64,000 nucleotides of DNA, taken from positions 1-64,000 of the forward strand of contig NZ_JAFEJT020000010.1 in assembly GCF_018555435.2 (NCBI RefSeq), in the 5' to 3' direction. Under the pieces are notes generated by a model that was not told the origin of the DNA, ran no database searches, and worked only from the letters and a program-made list of their open reading frames with translations. The position numbers and the translations under genes are program-made. Positions 63,969 to 64,000 of the stretch are shown here, one piece after another. The stretch is from Bifidobacterium amazonense. Lineage in GTDB: Bacteria; Actinomycetota; Actinomycetes; Actinomycetales; Bifidobacteriaceae. The stretch's first letter is position 1. The number at the start of each line of letters is the position of its first letter.

Positions 63969-64000
63969 TCGGAGATTGTGATTGTTGTTGTTCTGAGCAT

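Overview
The window is 64 kb of high-GC actinobacterial chromosome, and the gene content points to Bifidobacterium. It holds an araB-araD-araA cluster beside an AraQ-like LacI regulator, an intracellular GH42 beta-galactosidase with its own LacI regulator, cation-coupled sugar transporters, many genes that look leaderless, and the actinobacterial order coaD / SepIVA-like / DUF177 / rpmF / rnc. The species cannot be told from the sequence alone. There is no integrase, transposase, phage module or CRISPR array, so this looks like core chromosome with small accessory insertions.

Layout. 1-11 kb (minus strand): the 5' part of an Nramp metal transporter, an anchored HNH nuclease, an aldo/keto reductase, a lacI-GH42 pair behind two tandem palindromic operators, and a giant fused CydDC-type ABC exporter. 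11-19 kb: an M81 peptidase, two sugar transporters (sugar porter and GPH symporter) that both carry AraQ-type operators, and a long-chain acyl-CoA synthetase. 19-22 kb: a lipid-free membrane protein of unknown role divergent from a response regulator / histidine kinase pair. 22-28 kb: araA, araD, araB and araQ. 28-33 kb: rnhB, lepB, rplS, and a DUF362 / ECF S component / DUF1893 cluster of unknown role. 33-41 kb: pgi, tRNA-Thr, an AEC permease, tRNA-Leu, a FemX-type ligase, rdgB, rph and a Pr6Pr membrane protein. 41-46 kb: pncB, DUF3039, coaD, the SepIVA-like gene, DUF177, rpmF and rnc. 46-52 kb: ilvBN, an ArsR-MFS pair and a FitAB toxin-antitoxin pair. 52-64 kb: a YbjN-like protein, a Uup-like ABC-F ATPase, a class I amidotransferase, cysS, a CDF transporter, ffh, a second regulator/kinase pair and a CPBP membrane protein.

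How the genes work together. The arabinose genes convert L-arabinose to D-xylulose 5-phosphate, which enters the bifid shunt. Matching 14-bp palindromes upstream of araB, araQ and both transporters suggest one AraQ regulon that includes uptake. The two kinase/regulator pairs are paralogous and share an unusual regulator-first order.

The most unusual signals lie between genes. One is a set of inverted repeats with 21-base arms, four of them adopting or approximating a 21-17-21 layout, whose arms differ in sequence from locus to locus. Another is a dispersed two-hairpin repeat with four copies, one split by about 100 bases flanked by a 6-bp direct repeat. A third is a tandem 62/63-bp repeat upstream of rplS. 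Coordinates of small sites were counted by hand and could be off by a base or two.
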